Positions 53,637-62,082 of a DNA stretch of 64,000 bases are shown here, one piece after another. Under the pieces are notes generated by a model. That model was not told the origin of the DNA, searched no databases, and saw only the letters and a list, made by a program, of their open reading frames with translations. Origin of the DNA: an uncultured Chloroflexota bacterium (GTDB taxonomy: Bacteria; Chloroflexota; Anaerolineae; Aggregatilineales; Phototrophicaceae); the NCBI GenBank assembly GCA_937974245.1, contig CALJKV010000033.1, positions 1 to 64,000 of the forward strand, in the 5' to 3' direction. A program made the translations under genes and the position numbers. How positions within the stretch are numbered: the stretch's first letter is position 1; the number at the start of each line of letters is the position of its first letter.

Positions 53637-54785
53637 CTATTGTAACCCGAAGTTGATTGGCTCGCCTGTGCCTGTGTCGAGCGACAGCCAGATTGCGGCG
53701 TTGCTGGTTGGCACGATGAAACCCAGGTATCCCCAGGTTTGTCCGCCCATGTAAACATCCGGCGTGAATACGGGATCCAGGTTCAAGGACGCCGCCGGAG
53801 TATAGACTTCGCCAGTGTTGCTGCGCAGTGTAAAGGCGCTGGTTGCCGGGGTACAGTTGTCGCCGCCGGAACACACGAGGAGCATTTCAAAGATGACCCA
53901 ATTGTGATTGGCCGGTGTAGTCGGGACGCTGCCTGCCAGTTCCCGAAGAAGCGTTTCGCCGGGTCGGGTGGCTTCCAGCACACGAAGCTCGCCGCCGCCT
54001 ATATCGCGGGCAGTCCCCACTGCGACGACGTCCACGACGCTCAATGTTGGTGCCGGCAACGCAGATGTAGCTGGTATGGGCGATGATGCGGGAATGGTTG
54101 GTGCTGGGATAGTCGCGATGATTGTCGGTGGCGGTGGCAGGGTAGGCTGTGGGACGACGTTGGCCGGGGACGGCTTCACGACTAAAGTGGCTGGTGATGT
54201 GGGCTGCACGAGAGAGGCAACGGTAGGGAACACTTCTGCCGATGGTGCAACGATGGTCTCCGGCCCATCAGCCGGTGTATCGGTGATGGTTGGGCTGGGT
54301 ATCACTTCGGTCTGCGTTGCGCTGGGCGGCAGTTCGGTGTTGAGCGGAATTGCGCCACTCACCTGGGGTGGTTCGGTGATGGTTGGCAGCGGAGAGGCTG
54401 TCAGCGTGGGGAGTTCGGCCAGCGTGGGCAGTCCGGCGGATTCTAGGCCGCTGTCACCACTGCCACTACCGATCAGTACGATGATGCCCGCCGTAACCAC
54501 TACGACAACAATCACCACCAGGGGCAGCAGCCAGCCTCGCCGCCGTGCTGGCACGAGTTTCTGCAATCGTTGATTATAGCGTTCATTCTCTGGTGATAGT
54601 CGCGCCGCTCGTTGTGCCGCCTGCACGCGTTGTTCAGGGGTCTCCGCCGTGAAGGACAGCATATACCAGGCTTCGGCATTCTTTGGATTCTGCTTGAGAA
54701 ATGCTTGTAACTGTATTCTTGCCTCACCGTAGTTGCGTTGGCGAATGCTGGCAGCGATCTTATTTAATGACGCACGACCATCCAT
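53637..54785 (-). CDS. TPR membrane protein with long Pro/Thr linker
   Basis: 382 residues. A cytoplasmic N-terminus with two TPR-like helices (AEAWYMLSFTAETPEQRVQAAQRAARLSPENERYN), one membrane segment (LVVIVVVVVTAGIIVLIG), a 150-residue Pro/Thr/Ser-rich linker, and a beta-rich extracellular domain (GTARDIGGGELRVLEATRP ... GQTWGYLGFIVPTSNAAIWLSL), resembling DUF4352-like Ig folds. Function unknown. Ends before a gap of 30 bases from the RNase gene. Confidence 0.78.
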   Translation of the reverse strand: MDGRASLNKIAASIRQRNYGEARIQLQAFLKQNPKNAEAWYMLSFTAETPEQRVQAAQRAARLSPENERYNQRLQKLVPARRRGWLLPLVVIVVVVVTAGIIVLIGSGSGDSGLESAGLPTLAELPTLTASPLPTITEPPQVSGAIPLNTELPPSATQTEVIPSPTITDTPADGPETIVAPSAEVFPTVASLVQPTSPATLVVKPSPANVVPQPTLPPPPTIIATIPAPTIPASSPIPATSALPAPTLSVVDVVAVGTARDIGGGELRVLEATRPGETLLRELAGSVPTTPANHNWVIFEMLLVCSGGDNCTPATSAFTLRSNTGEVYTPAASLNLDPVFTPDVYMGGQTWGYLGFIVPTSNAAIWLSLDTGTGEPINFGLQ

Positions 54786-54967
54786 AACAAAACAGCCTCA
54801 ATTCGGATTACCGGGGACAAATCTCCCGGCTACGGTTAGCTATTCACCTATCCATCCATGTGCCTCGCCAGGCAACCAGGGAGAAGTCACCTTATCAGGG
54901 TGCACAGGAGCAGGCAAATAGAGATATGCTAAAGGATACCATGAACCCTTGAATTTTGGACGATAAA

Positions 54968-55000
54968 ACACCCATCGGGCCGCGGCAGGGCGATAGGTGT
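54968..55000 (-). terminator. Rho-independent terminator after the Nudix gene
   Basis: ACACCCATCG (54968-54977) pairs with CGATAGGTGT (54991-55000) with one mismatch; on the minus strand the stem is followed by TTTTA. It lies 28 bases past the stop of the Nudix gene. Confidence 0.75.
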
Positions 55001-55028
55001 CAGGAAAATCATTGTGTTTGGATTGTCG

Positions 55029-55532
55029 TTAATGAATTCCGGCTAAATGGCGTAGTTGAGACAGGTGCATGATGAGCCAGTCCTGTAACTCAATCGTCTT
55101 GATGTTGATGGCTGAGAGTGCCTCAGCATTCAGGGGAAGTTCCACCGGGAGGTATTCGCCTCGTGACGGGTCATTGAATTCCGGCCCGTTTCGCAGGTCA
55201 AGGTTATAATCCAATAACCGGCAGATGAAGAAGTGTTCTTCCAGGTTTTTACCGGCCTTTTTGTGTTCCAGCACGAATCCAGTTTCGATGACATCAACCG
55301 TCGCGCCCAGCTCTTCGCAAAGTTCGCGGTGCAGTGCATCAAGCAGATGGAGGTCATGTTGTTCGACCCCGCCGCCAGGTGCGACCCAGTAGGGCGTTTT
55401 GCCGGGTTTGACTCGCTTGATGAACATCAAAGTCCCTCGATCCGTGAGCAGAATCGCACGGACACGCTGGATCGTCGGGCTGGCTGGCGGTTTTTCAAGC
55501 ATTGTCGGCATCATAGCAAGTAGCTTCCACAT
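55029..55532 (-). CDS. Nudix hydrolase with an imperfect Nudix box
   Basis: 167 residues from ATG 55532; an earlier ATG at 55568 adds 12 residues. The Nudix box reads GGGVEQHDLHLLDALHRELCEELGATV: the RELCEELG half is intact, but the first Glu of G-x5-E is Asp or Leu depending on alignment, because one residue is inserted. Such changes usually keep some metal binding. Substrate unknown; likely a nucleotide-diphosphate or small housekeeping hydrolase. Confidence 0.8.
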   Translation of the reverse strand: MWKLLAMMPTMLEKPPASPTIQRVRAILLTDRGTLMFIKRVKPGKTPYWVAPGGGVEQHDLHLLDALHRELCEELGATVDVIETGFVLEHKKAGKNLEEHFFICRLLDYNLDLRNGPEFNDPSRGEYLPVELPLNAEALSAINIKTIELQDWLIMHLSQLRHLAGIH

Positions 55533-55713
55533 ATCTCCTGGCAAAACGGTGGGTACTATAGCAGACAATTATGAACCGTCAAGCGTGAAAAGTTTAATTT
55601 CGGATTAAGATCCGTGCCTCTTGAATACCCTCTCCGGCCCTGGAGTTGTGACGGAATACTCTTCTATTCATCATACCATCAGAACAACCTTGAAGATCAG
55701 TAAATATGGGCGG

Positions 55714-55772
55714 TTGTGTAAAATTGCACAAATGCTTTGCTTATGTAATATCATAAATACTCACACTATAAT
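55714..55772 (+). promoter_or_regulatory. Promoter region of the secreted protease
   Basis: A TATAAT -10 box stands at 55767-55772. Upstream, TTGTG-N8-CACAA (55714-55731) resembles the CRP/FNR palindrome family with one base differing in each inner half; its centre is about 57 bases upstream of the expected start. No good -35 is seen. Confidence 0.5.
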
Positions 55773-55892
55773 ATAAAAACACAGAGAAACCTTAACTGCT
55801 ATTTGCAGCTAATGGTCTGATGTGGAGAGCATTATCGTGGGGGTGGACCGTGTTTTCACCCCATTTAATACTCACTGAGGAGGAGTAAGATC

Positions 55893-56708
55893 GTGTATAA
55901 AAAAACATTGTTTGCTTTGTTTGTCATGTTGATTGCGGCCTTAGCCATCAGCCCGGCACTAGCGATTACGGACGGTGAACTGGATGGGAACGGTCACCCC
56001 TATGTAGGGTTAATGGTGGCGCAAGATGCGGATGGAAACCCACTGTGGCGCTGCTCCGGCACGCTGCTTTCCCCGACTCTGTTTCTGACGGCGGGACACT
56101 GCACCGAAGCCCCGGCGGCACATGTCGAAATCTGGTTCGATGCCGATGTCGAATCCGGTATCCCCGCGAATGGATACCCCTTCACCGGTGACGTGGGCGG
56201 TACTCCCTACACTCATCCGGATTTTTACACTGCCCCATTCTTTGTCAATGATCTGGGTGTGGTCGTATTGGATGTGGCCTATCCGATGTCTACTTACGGC
56301 GTACTGCCTCAACTGGATGAGCTGGATCGTATGAAGACTCGCCGTGGCCGCCAGGATGTCACCTTTACCGCTGTGGGCTATGGCCTGCAGGAAAGTTTCC
56401 CGGATGCGGCTTCATGGCAGGAGAACAACGTCCGTGTTCGTATGGTTGCTCATCCGCACCTGCTCCAGATCAACGTACCGGGCTTTACCGGTGACTTCTC
56501 CATCCTGCTTTCCAACAATGCGCACACCGGCGGTACCTGCTTCGGTGATTCGGGTGGCCCGAACTTCATCGGCACTTCCAATGTGGTCGGCGGTGTGACT
56601 TCTTTCGGCATCAACGGCAATTGCGCCGGGACTGGCGGCGTCTATCGCGTAGATCGTGCCGATGATCTGAACTGGCTGTACGGGACATTTGGCGCTCATC
56701 TGCCCTAA
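55893..56708 (+). CDS. Secreted trypsin-like serine protease
   Basis: 271 residues. Signal peptide (about 1-24), then a chymotrypsin-fold domain with catalytic His in FLTAGHC, Asp in VNDLGVVVLD and Ser in CFGDSGGPNF. Cys pairs CSG-x-C(H) and TCFGD...NCAG could form disulfides. GAGGAG precedes the GTG start. Secreted digestion of protein is the likely role. A strong terminator follows. Confidence 0.93.
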   Translation: MYKKTLFALFVMLIAALAISPALAITDGELDGNGHPYVGLMVAQDADGNPLWRCSGTLLSPTLFLTAGHCTEAPAAHVEIWFDADVESGIPANGYPFTGDVGGTPYTHPDFYTAPFFVNDLGVVVLDVAYPMSTYGVLPQLDELDRMKTRRGRQDVTFTAVGYGLQESFPDAASWQENNVRVRMVAHPHLLQINVPGFTGDFSILLSNNAHTGGTCFGDSGGPNFIGTSNVVGGVTSFGINGNCAGTGGVYRVDRADDLNWLYGTFGAHLP

Positions 56709-56735
56709 TTATAGTACGTAATACCAGACAACATG

Positions 56736-56766
56736 GCGAGACTTCGTTGGTGAAGTCTCGCTTTTT
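56736..56766 (+). terminator. Rho-independent terminator after the protease gene
   Basis: GCGAGACTTC (56736-56745) pairs perfectly with GAAGTCTCGC (56752-56761), followed by TTTTT. Confidence 0.92.
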
Positions 56767-56914
56767 GTTTGGGTGCAACCGGGAGGAAAGGCACAGGTTG
56801 TTTCATGATCCTGGCGATATTGGAAAGCGATAGAGGGATAAATCGGCTGGCATCCGGCGCGGCAAACTGTTAAAGTCAGAGTGGTTTTCAGTCAGCAGAA
56901 TCAGGACAAACACG

Positions 56915-58465
56915 GTGAATGATTTGCGACAGGGCGGGATTGCCGTTCTGGATTTTGGTTCACAATATACCCAATTGATTGCCCGGCGCGTCCGCGAGCA
57001 AGGTGTGTATGCCGAAGTCTTTCCGTTTTACGCTCCACCGGAGGCGATCAACCAGCACCATCCGGCGGGGTACATCCTTTCTGGCGGGCCAAACAGTGTG
57101 TATGAACCCGGCGCGCCACAGCTTCCAACGCATATTCTCGCAAGTGCCAAGCCGGTACTCGGCATCTGTTATGGGATGCAGGCGCTGACCCAGGCATTGG
57201 GCGGGCGCGTTGCGCCGTCACATGCCAGAGAATACGGCTCGGCGCAGTTAGTTCACGGCGGAGACAGCCCGCTTCTGGACGGCCTGCCGTCGCAGATGTC
57301 CGTATGGATGTCGCATGGCGACCGGATTGAGCAGCCACCGCCGGGATTCGCACCACTGGCGGAGTCGGGCAATTCTCCCTATGCGGTAATGGGTGATGTT
57401 AAACGCGGATTGTACGGCGTGCAGTTCCACCCGGAGGTAGCCCACACACCCCAGGGGGCGGCGCTGCTGCACAATTTCCTGCTAAATGTATGTGGCTGTA
57501 CGGCTGGCTGGTCGCCAGCGGCCTTCATTGAGGATGCGGTGGCGGCGATTCGCGAACAAGTCGGTAATGAACGCGTGCTGCTCGGCTTGAGTGGCGGGGT
57601 GGACTCGGCAGTGGCGGCGGCACTTATCCACCGGGCAATAGGTGACCAGCTTGTGGCGATCTTCGTGAACACTGGCTTGCTGCGCAAAAACGAACCGGAG
57701 GAAGTGGTGCAGGTTTTCCAGGGGGAACAGGGGATACATCTGATTGCGGTAGATGCCACTGAATCCTTTCTGAGTGAGCTCCAGGGCGTAACCGAGCCGG
57801 AAATGAAGCGTAAGCTCATCGGCAGGTTGTTTATTGAGACCTTTGCTGATGCCGCTCGCCGGTTTGAAGGTGTGCGTTTTCTGGCACAGGGGACAATTTA
57901 CCCGGATGTGATCGAAAGCGCGGCCAGCAGCGGGCAATCGAAGAACATCAAAAGCCATCACAATGTCGGCGGCTTGCCGGATGACCTGCAATTCACGCTG
58001 GTCGAGCCGCTGCGCGACCTCTTCAAGGATGAGGTGCGCCAGATCGGTACAGCATTAGGTCTGCCGGAGTCGCTCGTGTGGCGGCAGCCCTTCCCGGGGC
58101 CGGGGCTGGCGGTGCGCTGCCTGGGCAACCTGACATGGGAACGCCTGGAGACGCTGCGCGAAGCCGATGCGATTTTCACTGATGAACTGGCGCAAGCAGG
58201 GCTGCTGCGGCGGGGGACGGCACAGGCCTTCGCGGTGCTGCTCCCCGTAAAGAGTGTGGGCGTGATGGGTGACAACCGCACCTATGAGGAGGTCGTTGCG
58301 CTGCGTGCCGTAACTACCGACGATTTCATGACAGCGGATTGGGCGCGGCTGCCTGCCGATCTGCTGGCACGGGCGAGCAGTCGCATCGTCAACGAGGTGC
58401 GCGGCGTCAACCGAGTCGTCTACGACATCACCAGCAAACCGCCTGGCACGATTGAATGGGAATGA
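56915..58465 (+). CDS. guaA: GMP synthase (glutamine-hydrolysing)
   Basis: 516 residues from GTG 56915 (AGGA upstream). N-terminal class I amidotransferase: LGICYGMQAL with catalytic Cys, and the His/Glu of GVQFHPEVAHT. C-terminal ATP pyrophosphatase: P-loop LSGGVDSAVAA and the end signature KPPGTIEWE. Converts XMP to GMP in purine synthesis. Length is standard. Stands alone. Confidence 0.97.
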   Translation: MNDLRQGGIAVLDFGSQYTQLIARRVREQGVYAEVFPFYAPPEAINQHHPAGYILSGGPNSVYEPGAPQLPTHILASAKPVLGICYGMQALTQALGGRVAPSHAREYGSAQLVHGGDSPLLDGLPSQMSVWMSHGDRIEQPPPGFAPLAESGNSPYAVMGDVKRGLYGVQFHPEVAHTPQGAALLHNFLLNVCGCTAGWSPAAFIEDAVAAIREQVGNERVLLGLSGGVDSAVAAALIHRAIGDQLVAIFVNTGLLRKNEPEEVVQVFQGEQGIHLIAVDATESFLSELQGVTEPEMKRKLIGRLFIETFADAARRFEGVRFLAQGTIYPDVIESAASSGQSKNIKSHHNVGGLPDDLQFTLVEPLRDLFKDEVRQIGTALGLPESLVWRQPFPGPGLAVRCLGNLTWERLETLREADAIFTDELAQAGLLRRGTAQAFAVLLPVKSVGVMGDNRTYEEVVALRAVTTDDFMTADWARLPADLLARASSRIVNEVRGVNRVVYDITSKPPGTIEWE

Positions 58466-58545
58466 GAAGCGGTACAACGTGCGGATGTCTTAGGCTGATT
58501 AAGAAGCGTCAATCGGGCTTTGCGCGTGCCTTGATTGCCTAATGT

Positions 58546-58592
58546 TGTGAATTTTCTTACAAACTATCGCAAATCGCACTCAATGTTATACT
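58546..58592 (+). promoter_or_regulatory. Promoter region of the kinase-PAS gene
   Basis: TGTGA-ATTTTC-TTACA (58546-58561) differs from the CRP/FNR consensus by one base. A TATACT -10 box is at 58587-58592; the palindrome centre would be near -45, close to a class II activator position. Confidence 0.4.
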
Positions 58593-58623
58593 GATAAAAA
58601 TTAGTTCAGTGGAATCTGTATCT

Positions 58624-60207
58624 ATGAGCGACCTGGTGGGACATCAACTCGGCCAATACGCAGTGACCGCCCAAATTGGCAAGGGCGGGATGGCAACAGT
58701 TTATCTGGCGACCCAGGCTTCAATGAAACGCGATGTTGCCATTAAGGTGCTGCCACGCACCCTGACTCATGAAGAGCGATTTTTAGAGCGGTTCTACCGC
58801 GAAGTGGAAATTGTCGCCAGTTTGCAGCATCCCCACATCCTGCCGGTATATGATTTCGGGGAATATGATGGGACGCCATATATCGTCATGGCCTACATGA
58901 GTGGTGGTACGCTGGCCGATCTCATCAGTCAGGGACCAATGGACCCCGACGAAACTATCCGCATTGTCCAGGAGATGGCCGATGCGCTCGACTACGCCCA
59001 CGGCAAAGGCGTCATCCACCGCGATTTCAAGCCGAATAACGTCCTGTTGGATGAAAAGCACAATACCTACCTGACTGACTTCGGTCTCGCCAAAGTCAGT
59101 GAGTCATCGTCGCACCTCACCGGGACGGGTATCCTGGGTACACCCAGTTACATGGCGCCCGAACAGGCCGAACCCGGCGCACTGTCGCCATCGGCGGATG
59201 TGTATGCCCTGGGTGTGACGATTTTCCAGATGTTGACCGGTCATGTTCCGTACGATGCCCCCACACCATTAGGCGTGATTATGGCCCATGTAACCAAACC
59301 TATCCCCGATATTCACCGGATGCGGCCAGGACTGCCGGAAGAAACTCAGGATGTGATTGATCGCTCAATGGCGAAGGCGGCAGAAAGCCGCTTCCCAACG
59401 CCAGGTGCGCTCTCCAACGCCTTGGCCTATGCCCTGAAAGCCGCTGCTAAAGAATTGAGCGGTATTGTCGCTGAACCCCATAACACTGCACTTTTGATGA
59501 CCAACATGATCGGGCAGGTCATCTTTCTCGACCAACCCTGTTTGCGGCTGCTCAAACGGCGGCAAAGCGACGCCCGCGCCATCATTGGCAAACCGCTGTA
59601 TGATGTGCTGGGTATCCCCCGTGAACAGGCCAACGCACTTATACAACAAATCGGCAAGCACGGCCAGATGGATCGGCAAAGTCTCGATATTCAAGTTGAC
59701 AGCGGAGCAGTTATCAGTGTGTGGTGCAGTGCTACCGCCACCCGCGATGATAAGGGTGCGTTTGTTGGTGCTGATATTACCTTGCAACCGGTTATGGGGG
59801 ACATTCGCGCTGCCAGCGATTCGAGTACCGCTCTGAACACGATGGATACTACCGAAGAAACCTTCCTCCAGACCTATTTCATCAAACAGATGACCGCGCT
59901 GCGGACGGCAGTGGTGCAGCTTGGCGGCCCACGCCTGGGGCGCAACCTTGACCGCATCATCAATGAAACTGCAGAGCGCAATGTCTGGCCGGTACACATG
60001 AGCGACGGCCAAATCCAGGTGGATATGCAGGCCGCTGAAGTGGATGTCTACCGGGCGCTGCTGGCGAAAGGGATCGCTTATGGCGTGACGCTGGTTGGCA
60101 AGAAGATGATTATGAAGGGACTGCAAGCAGTAGACAAGCAGCTTGACGATCATCTACTCAATTTTGTGGAAGAACTCCGCCTCTACGACTTATTCGACGC
60201 CTTGTAA
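58624..60207 (+). CDS. Cytoplasmic Ser/Thr kinase with PAS-like domain
   Basis: 527 residues from ATG 58624 (a GTG at 58609 lies upstream). Kinase domain: IGKGGMATVYLA, VAIKVLP, catalytic HRDFKPNN (Phe in place of the usual Leu), DFGLAK, GTPSYMAPE. Then a PAS-like region (NMIGQVIFLDQPCLRLLKRR ... GKPLYDVLGI ... VWCSATATRDDKGAFVGADITLQPV) and a C-terminal helical domain of about 120 residues with no known match. No membrane segment. A soluble sensor kinase whose ligand is unknown. Confidence 0.88.
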   Translation: MSDLVGHQLGQYAVTAQIGKGGMATVYLATQASMKRDVAIKVLPRTLTHEERFLERFYREVEIVASLQHPHILPVYDFGEYDGTPYIVMAYMSGGTLADLISQGPMDPDETIRIVQEMADALDYAHGKGVIHRDFKPNNVLLDEKHNTYLTDFGLAKVSESSSHLTGTGILGTPSYMAPEQAEPGALSPSADVYALGVTIFQMLTGHVPYDAPTPLGVIMAHVTKPIPDIHRMRPGLPEETQDVIDRSMAKAAESRFPTPGALSNALAYALKAAAKELSGIVAEPHNTALLMTNMIGQVIFLDQPCLRLLKRRQSDARAIIGKPLYDVLGIPREQANALIQQIGKHGQMDRQSLDIQVDSGAVISVWCSATATRDDKGAFVGADITLQPVMGDIRAASDSSTALNTMDTTEETFLQTYFIKQMTALRTAVVQLGGPRLGRNLDRIINETAERNVWPVHMSDGQIQVDMQAAEVDVYRALLAKGIAYGVTLVGKKMIMKGLQAVDKQLDDHLLNFVEELRLYDLFDAL

Positions 60208-60284
60208 GCCTGGAGCGGGGTATTTTTCAGGGGAATCTATCCCTAAAAAGAGTGTTTTTAGCTTGTGAGAGGGAGAAAACAGAA

Positions 60285-60575
60285 ATGGATTTATCATCGC
60301 TCAACCTTGTTCTGGATTTCGTGCTTGTTGTCGCTTCGTTATGGATGGTCATCGTAGTGCGCGGTATCGGTGGTATCGTCGGTAGGTCACTGAATCTGAT
60401 CGTTGCCGGCGCTATCGTACTGGGGTTCGCTCACCTGGTAGCGACTTTCGGCGGGCCAGGCCAATTGGGGATATTTGACGGAGTAACCAACAACTTCGTC
60501 CACCGCCTGATCGTGCTGATCGGGTTTGTGCTGGTGGTCTTTGGCTTCCGCCAGATTCGCGCCATCAAAGAGTAA
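60285..60575 (+). CDS. Small membrane protein, three segments, unknown
   Basis: 96 residues from ATG 60285 with GGGAG upstream. Three hydrophobic segments (LVLDFVLVVASLWMVIVV, LNLIVAGAIVLGFAHLVATF, LIVLIGFVLVVFGFRQIRAI). It follows the kinase gene by 77 bases in the same orientation, so it may belong to the same transcript. Function unknown. Confidence 0.65.
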   Translation: MDLSSLNLVLDFVLVVASLWMVIVVRGIGGIVGRSLNLIVAGAIVLGFAHLVATFGGPGQLGIFDGVTNNFVHRLIVLIGFVLVVFGFRQIRAIKE

Positions 60576-60603
60576 CCCCTGTCTATCACCCCAGCTATAT
60601 CTG

Positions 60604-60630
60604 AAGCCCGGTCGCACCACCGGGCTTTTT
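60604..60630 (+). terminator. Rho-independent terminator
   Basis: AAGCCCGGT (60604-60612) pairs with ACCGGGCTT (60619-60627), followed by TTT. It closes the kinase/membrane-protein unit and faces the convergent anti-sigma-like gene. Confidence 0.9.
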
Positions 60631-60652
60631 CAGATCATCGTACGCACAAGCC

Positions 60653-61297
60653 TCAGGAATTACCCTTGCCTTGCCCCCGATTGCCTCCGGGGTTGTTGTT
60701 CCCATTATTGTTCCCTTGTCCCGCATTGTTCCCACCCGGATTTGTGCCCTGGCTATCGCTACCACACCGCCTCCGCCATCCGGAGGCCGGCGCCCATTCC
60801 GGCGGAGGATTATTACAGGTGCCGTCATCATACCAGGCAGATGCGGTGACAGAATTGGCGTTTGGCGTGTCCGCTAAAGTGTCCTCCCCGGCGAACATCT
60901 CGGTTGCTTCTGGCGCTGGCGTTTCGGCGATTTCGGTGGTGACTTCTGGTGTCGGCGTTTCGGTGGTTTCGATGGTCACTTCTGGCCCCGGCGTTTCGGT
61001 AATCATGATGATGTCGGAACGCGGAGTCGCTGTTTCAACCAAACCCGGCGACACTTGCCCGCTAAAAATCCACATCGCAACGAGCACAATGACAGCGATC
61101 AGAATACCCACAACGATCGGCAGATGAGCACTGATCCAGTTCGGCGCTGAACCCGGTACAGGCGGTGTGTCAAAAGCCTCCAACATGCGCCGCCGGATAC
61201 CATCTACCGCCGCCGGACGCAGATGCGCATGGGGCGCATTTTGCAGTCGTTCGATCAGTGCCTGTTCTTCTGAAGTAAACTGTTCGCCGTTCATCAC
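60653..61297 (-). CDS. Anti-sigma-factor-like membrane protein
   Basis: 214 residues. A cytoplasmic N-terminal helical region (EEQALIERLQNAPHAHLRPAAVDGIRRRMLEAFD), one membrane segment (LPIVVGILIAVIVLVAMWIF), an extracellular Thr/Glu/Pro linker and a Gly/Asn-rich C-terminus. The ATGATGA start overlaps the sigma-factor stop, the usual arrangement of sigma and its anti-sigma. No zinc-binding ZAS motif is seen, so the assignment rests on position and topology. Confidence 0.7.
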   Translation of the reverse strand: MMNGEQFTSEEQALIERLQNAPHAHLRPAAVDGIRRRMLEAFDTPPVPGSAPNWISAHLPIVVGILIAVIVLVAMWIFSGQVSPGLVETATPRSDIIMITETPGPEVTIETTETPTPEVTTEIAETPAPEATEMFAGEDTLADTPNANSVTASAWYDDGTCNNPPPEWAPASGWRRRCGSDSQGTNPGGNNAGQGNNNGNNNPGGNRGQGKGNS

Positions 61298-61869
61298 TCT
61301 TCTCCCCGCAGATAACTACGGGATTTGCCGTGCTTGCCCAGGGCTTTCGCCAGCGCCTGGAGCGCCCGGTGCTGCATAACCCGAATAGCGGCCTCGCTCT
61401 TGTGCATTATCTTGGCTACCTGGGCATGTGGCATCTGGTGCATAAACCGCAGGATCAGCAGTGTTTGGTAATCTTCCGAAAGTGTGCGCAGCGCTTCCCG
61501 CAACCGGGCACGCTCCTCGTGTTTAGCAATCGTGCCAAAGGGGTCGGTATCATCTGACACCTGATTTTCCGAAAGCTCACCTTCGATTACATGTTTTTTG
61601 CTACGGTAGTAGTCAGCTATACGGGATGCGGCAATACGATACAGCCACGCGCCAAGCGGCGCACCGATATACTGGTAAGTTGGTAGCCCGGTTACCATGC
61701 GAACGAAAACTTCAGCCGTCAAGTCCTCGGCCACCTGGTCAGACTCCACCCGGTAGCTGATATAGTTAAAGATCGGCTGCACATAGGCTTCGTAAAGAGT
61801 GCCGATGGCCTCCTTATCGCCTTGTTGGGCCTGCTGGATAAGCTGGTATTCATCAGGGCGTGGTTGCAT
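61294..61869 (-). CDS. ECF-type RNA polymerase sigma factor
   Basis: 191 residues from ATG 61869. Region 2 (EYQLIQQAQQGDKEAIGTLYEAYVQPIFNYISYRV ... AEDLTAEVFVRMVTGL) and region 4 (LSEDYQTLLILRFMHQMPHAQVAKIMHKSEAAIRVMQHRALQAL) are both complete. Directs transcription in response to envelope signals, likely held by the downstream anti-sigma-like protein. The adjacent surface protein may be a target. Confidence 0.93.
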   Translation of the reverse strand: MQPRPDEYQLIQQAQQGDKEAIGTLYEAYVQPIFNYISYRVESDQVAEDLTAEVFVRMVTGLPTYQYIGAPLGAWLYRIAASRIADYYRSKKHVIEGELSENQVSDDTDPFGTIAKHEERARLREALRTLSEDYQTLLILRFMHQMPHAQVAKIMHKSEAAIRVMQHRALQALAKALGKHGKSRSYLRGEE

Positions 61870-62032
61870 AATTGTATTATGCCTTAGTTGGCCGCAGTTG
61901 ACATCTCTTTCCCCATACCAAACGTCAGAATTGCGCTTCTGCCCATTAAACCGCCAATCTGAGCTGAATGTTACCATCATGGGAAAATCCGTTAGCGATC
62001 CGCCGTGAATTCTGCGTATGACCCGGAACAGA

Positions 62033-62057
62033 GCGAGGAGACCCACGGCCTCCCCGC
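62033..62057 (-). terminator. Hairpin after the surface-protein gene
   Basis: GCGAGGAG (62033-62040) pairs with CTCCCCGC (62050-62057) with one wobble. It lies 26 bases past the surface-protein stop on the minus strand. Confidence 0.55.
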
Positions 62058-62082
62058 TGCATTGATACTGTTAAATTGCTAA

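Noticed and set aside
59365..60153. 262-codon minus-strand open frame inside the kinase-PAS gene
   Set aside because: Shadow; the plus-strand frame has all kinase motifs.
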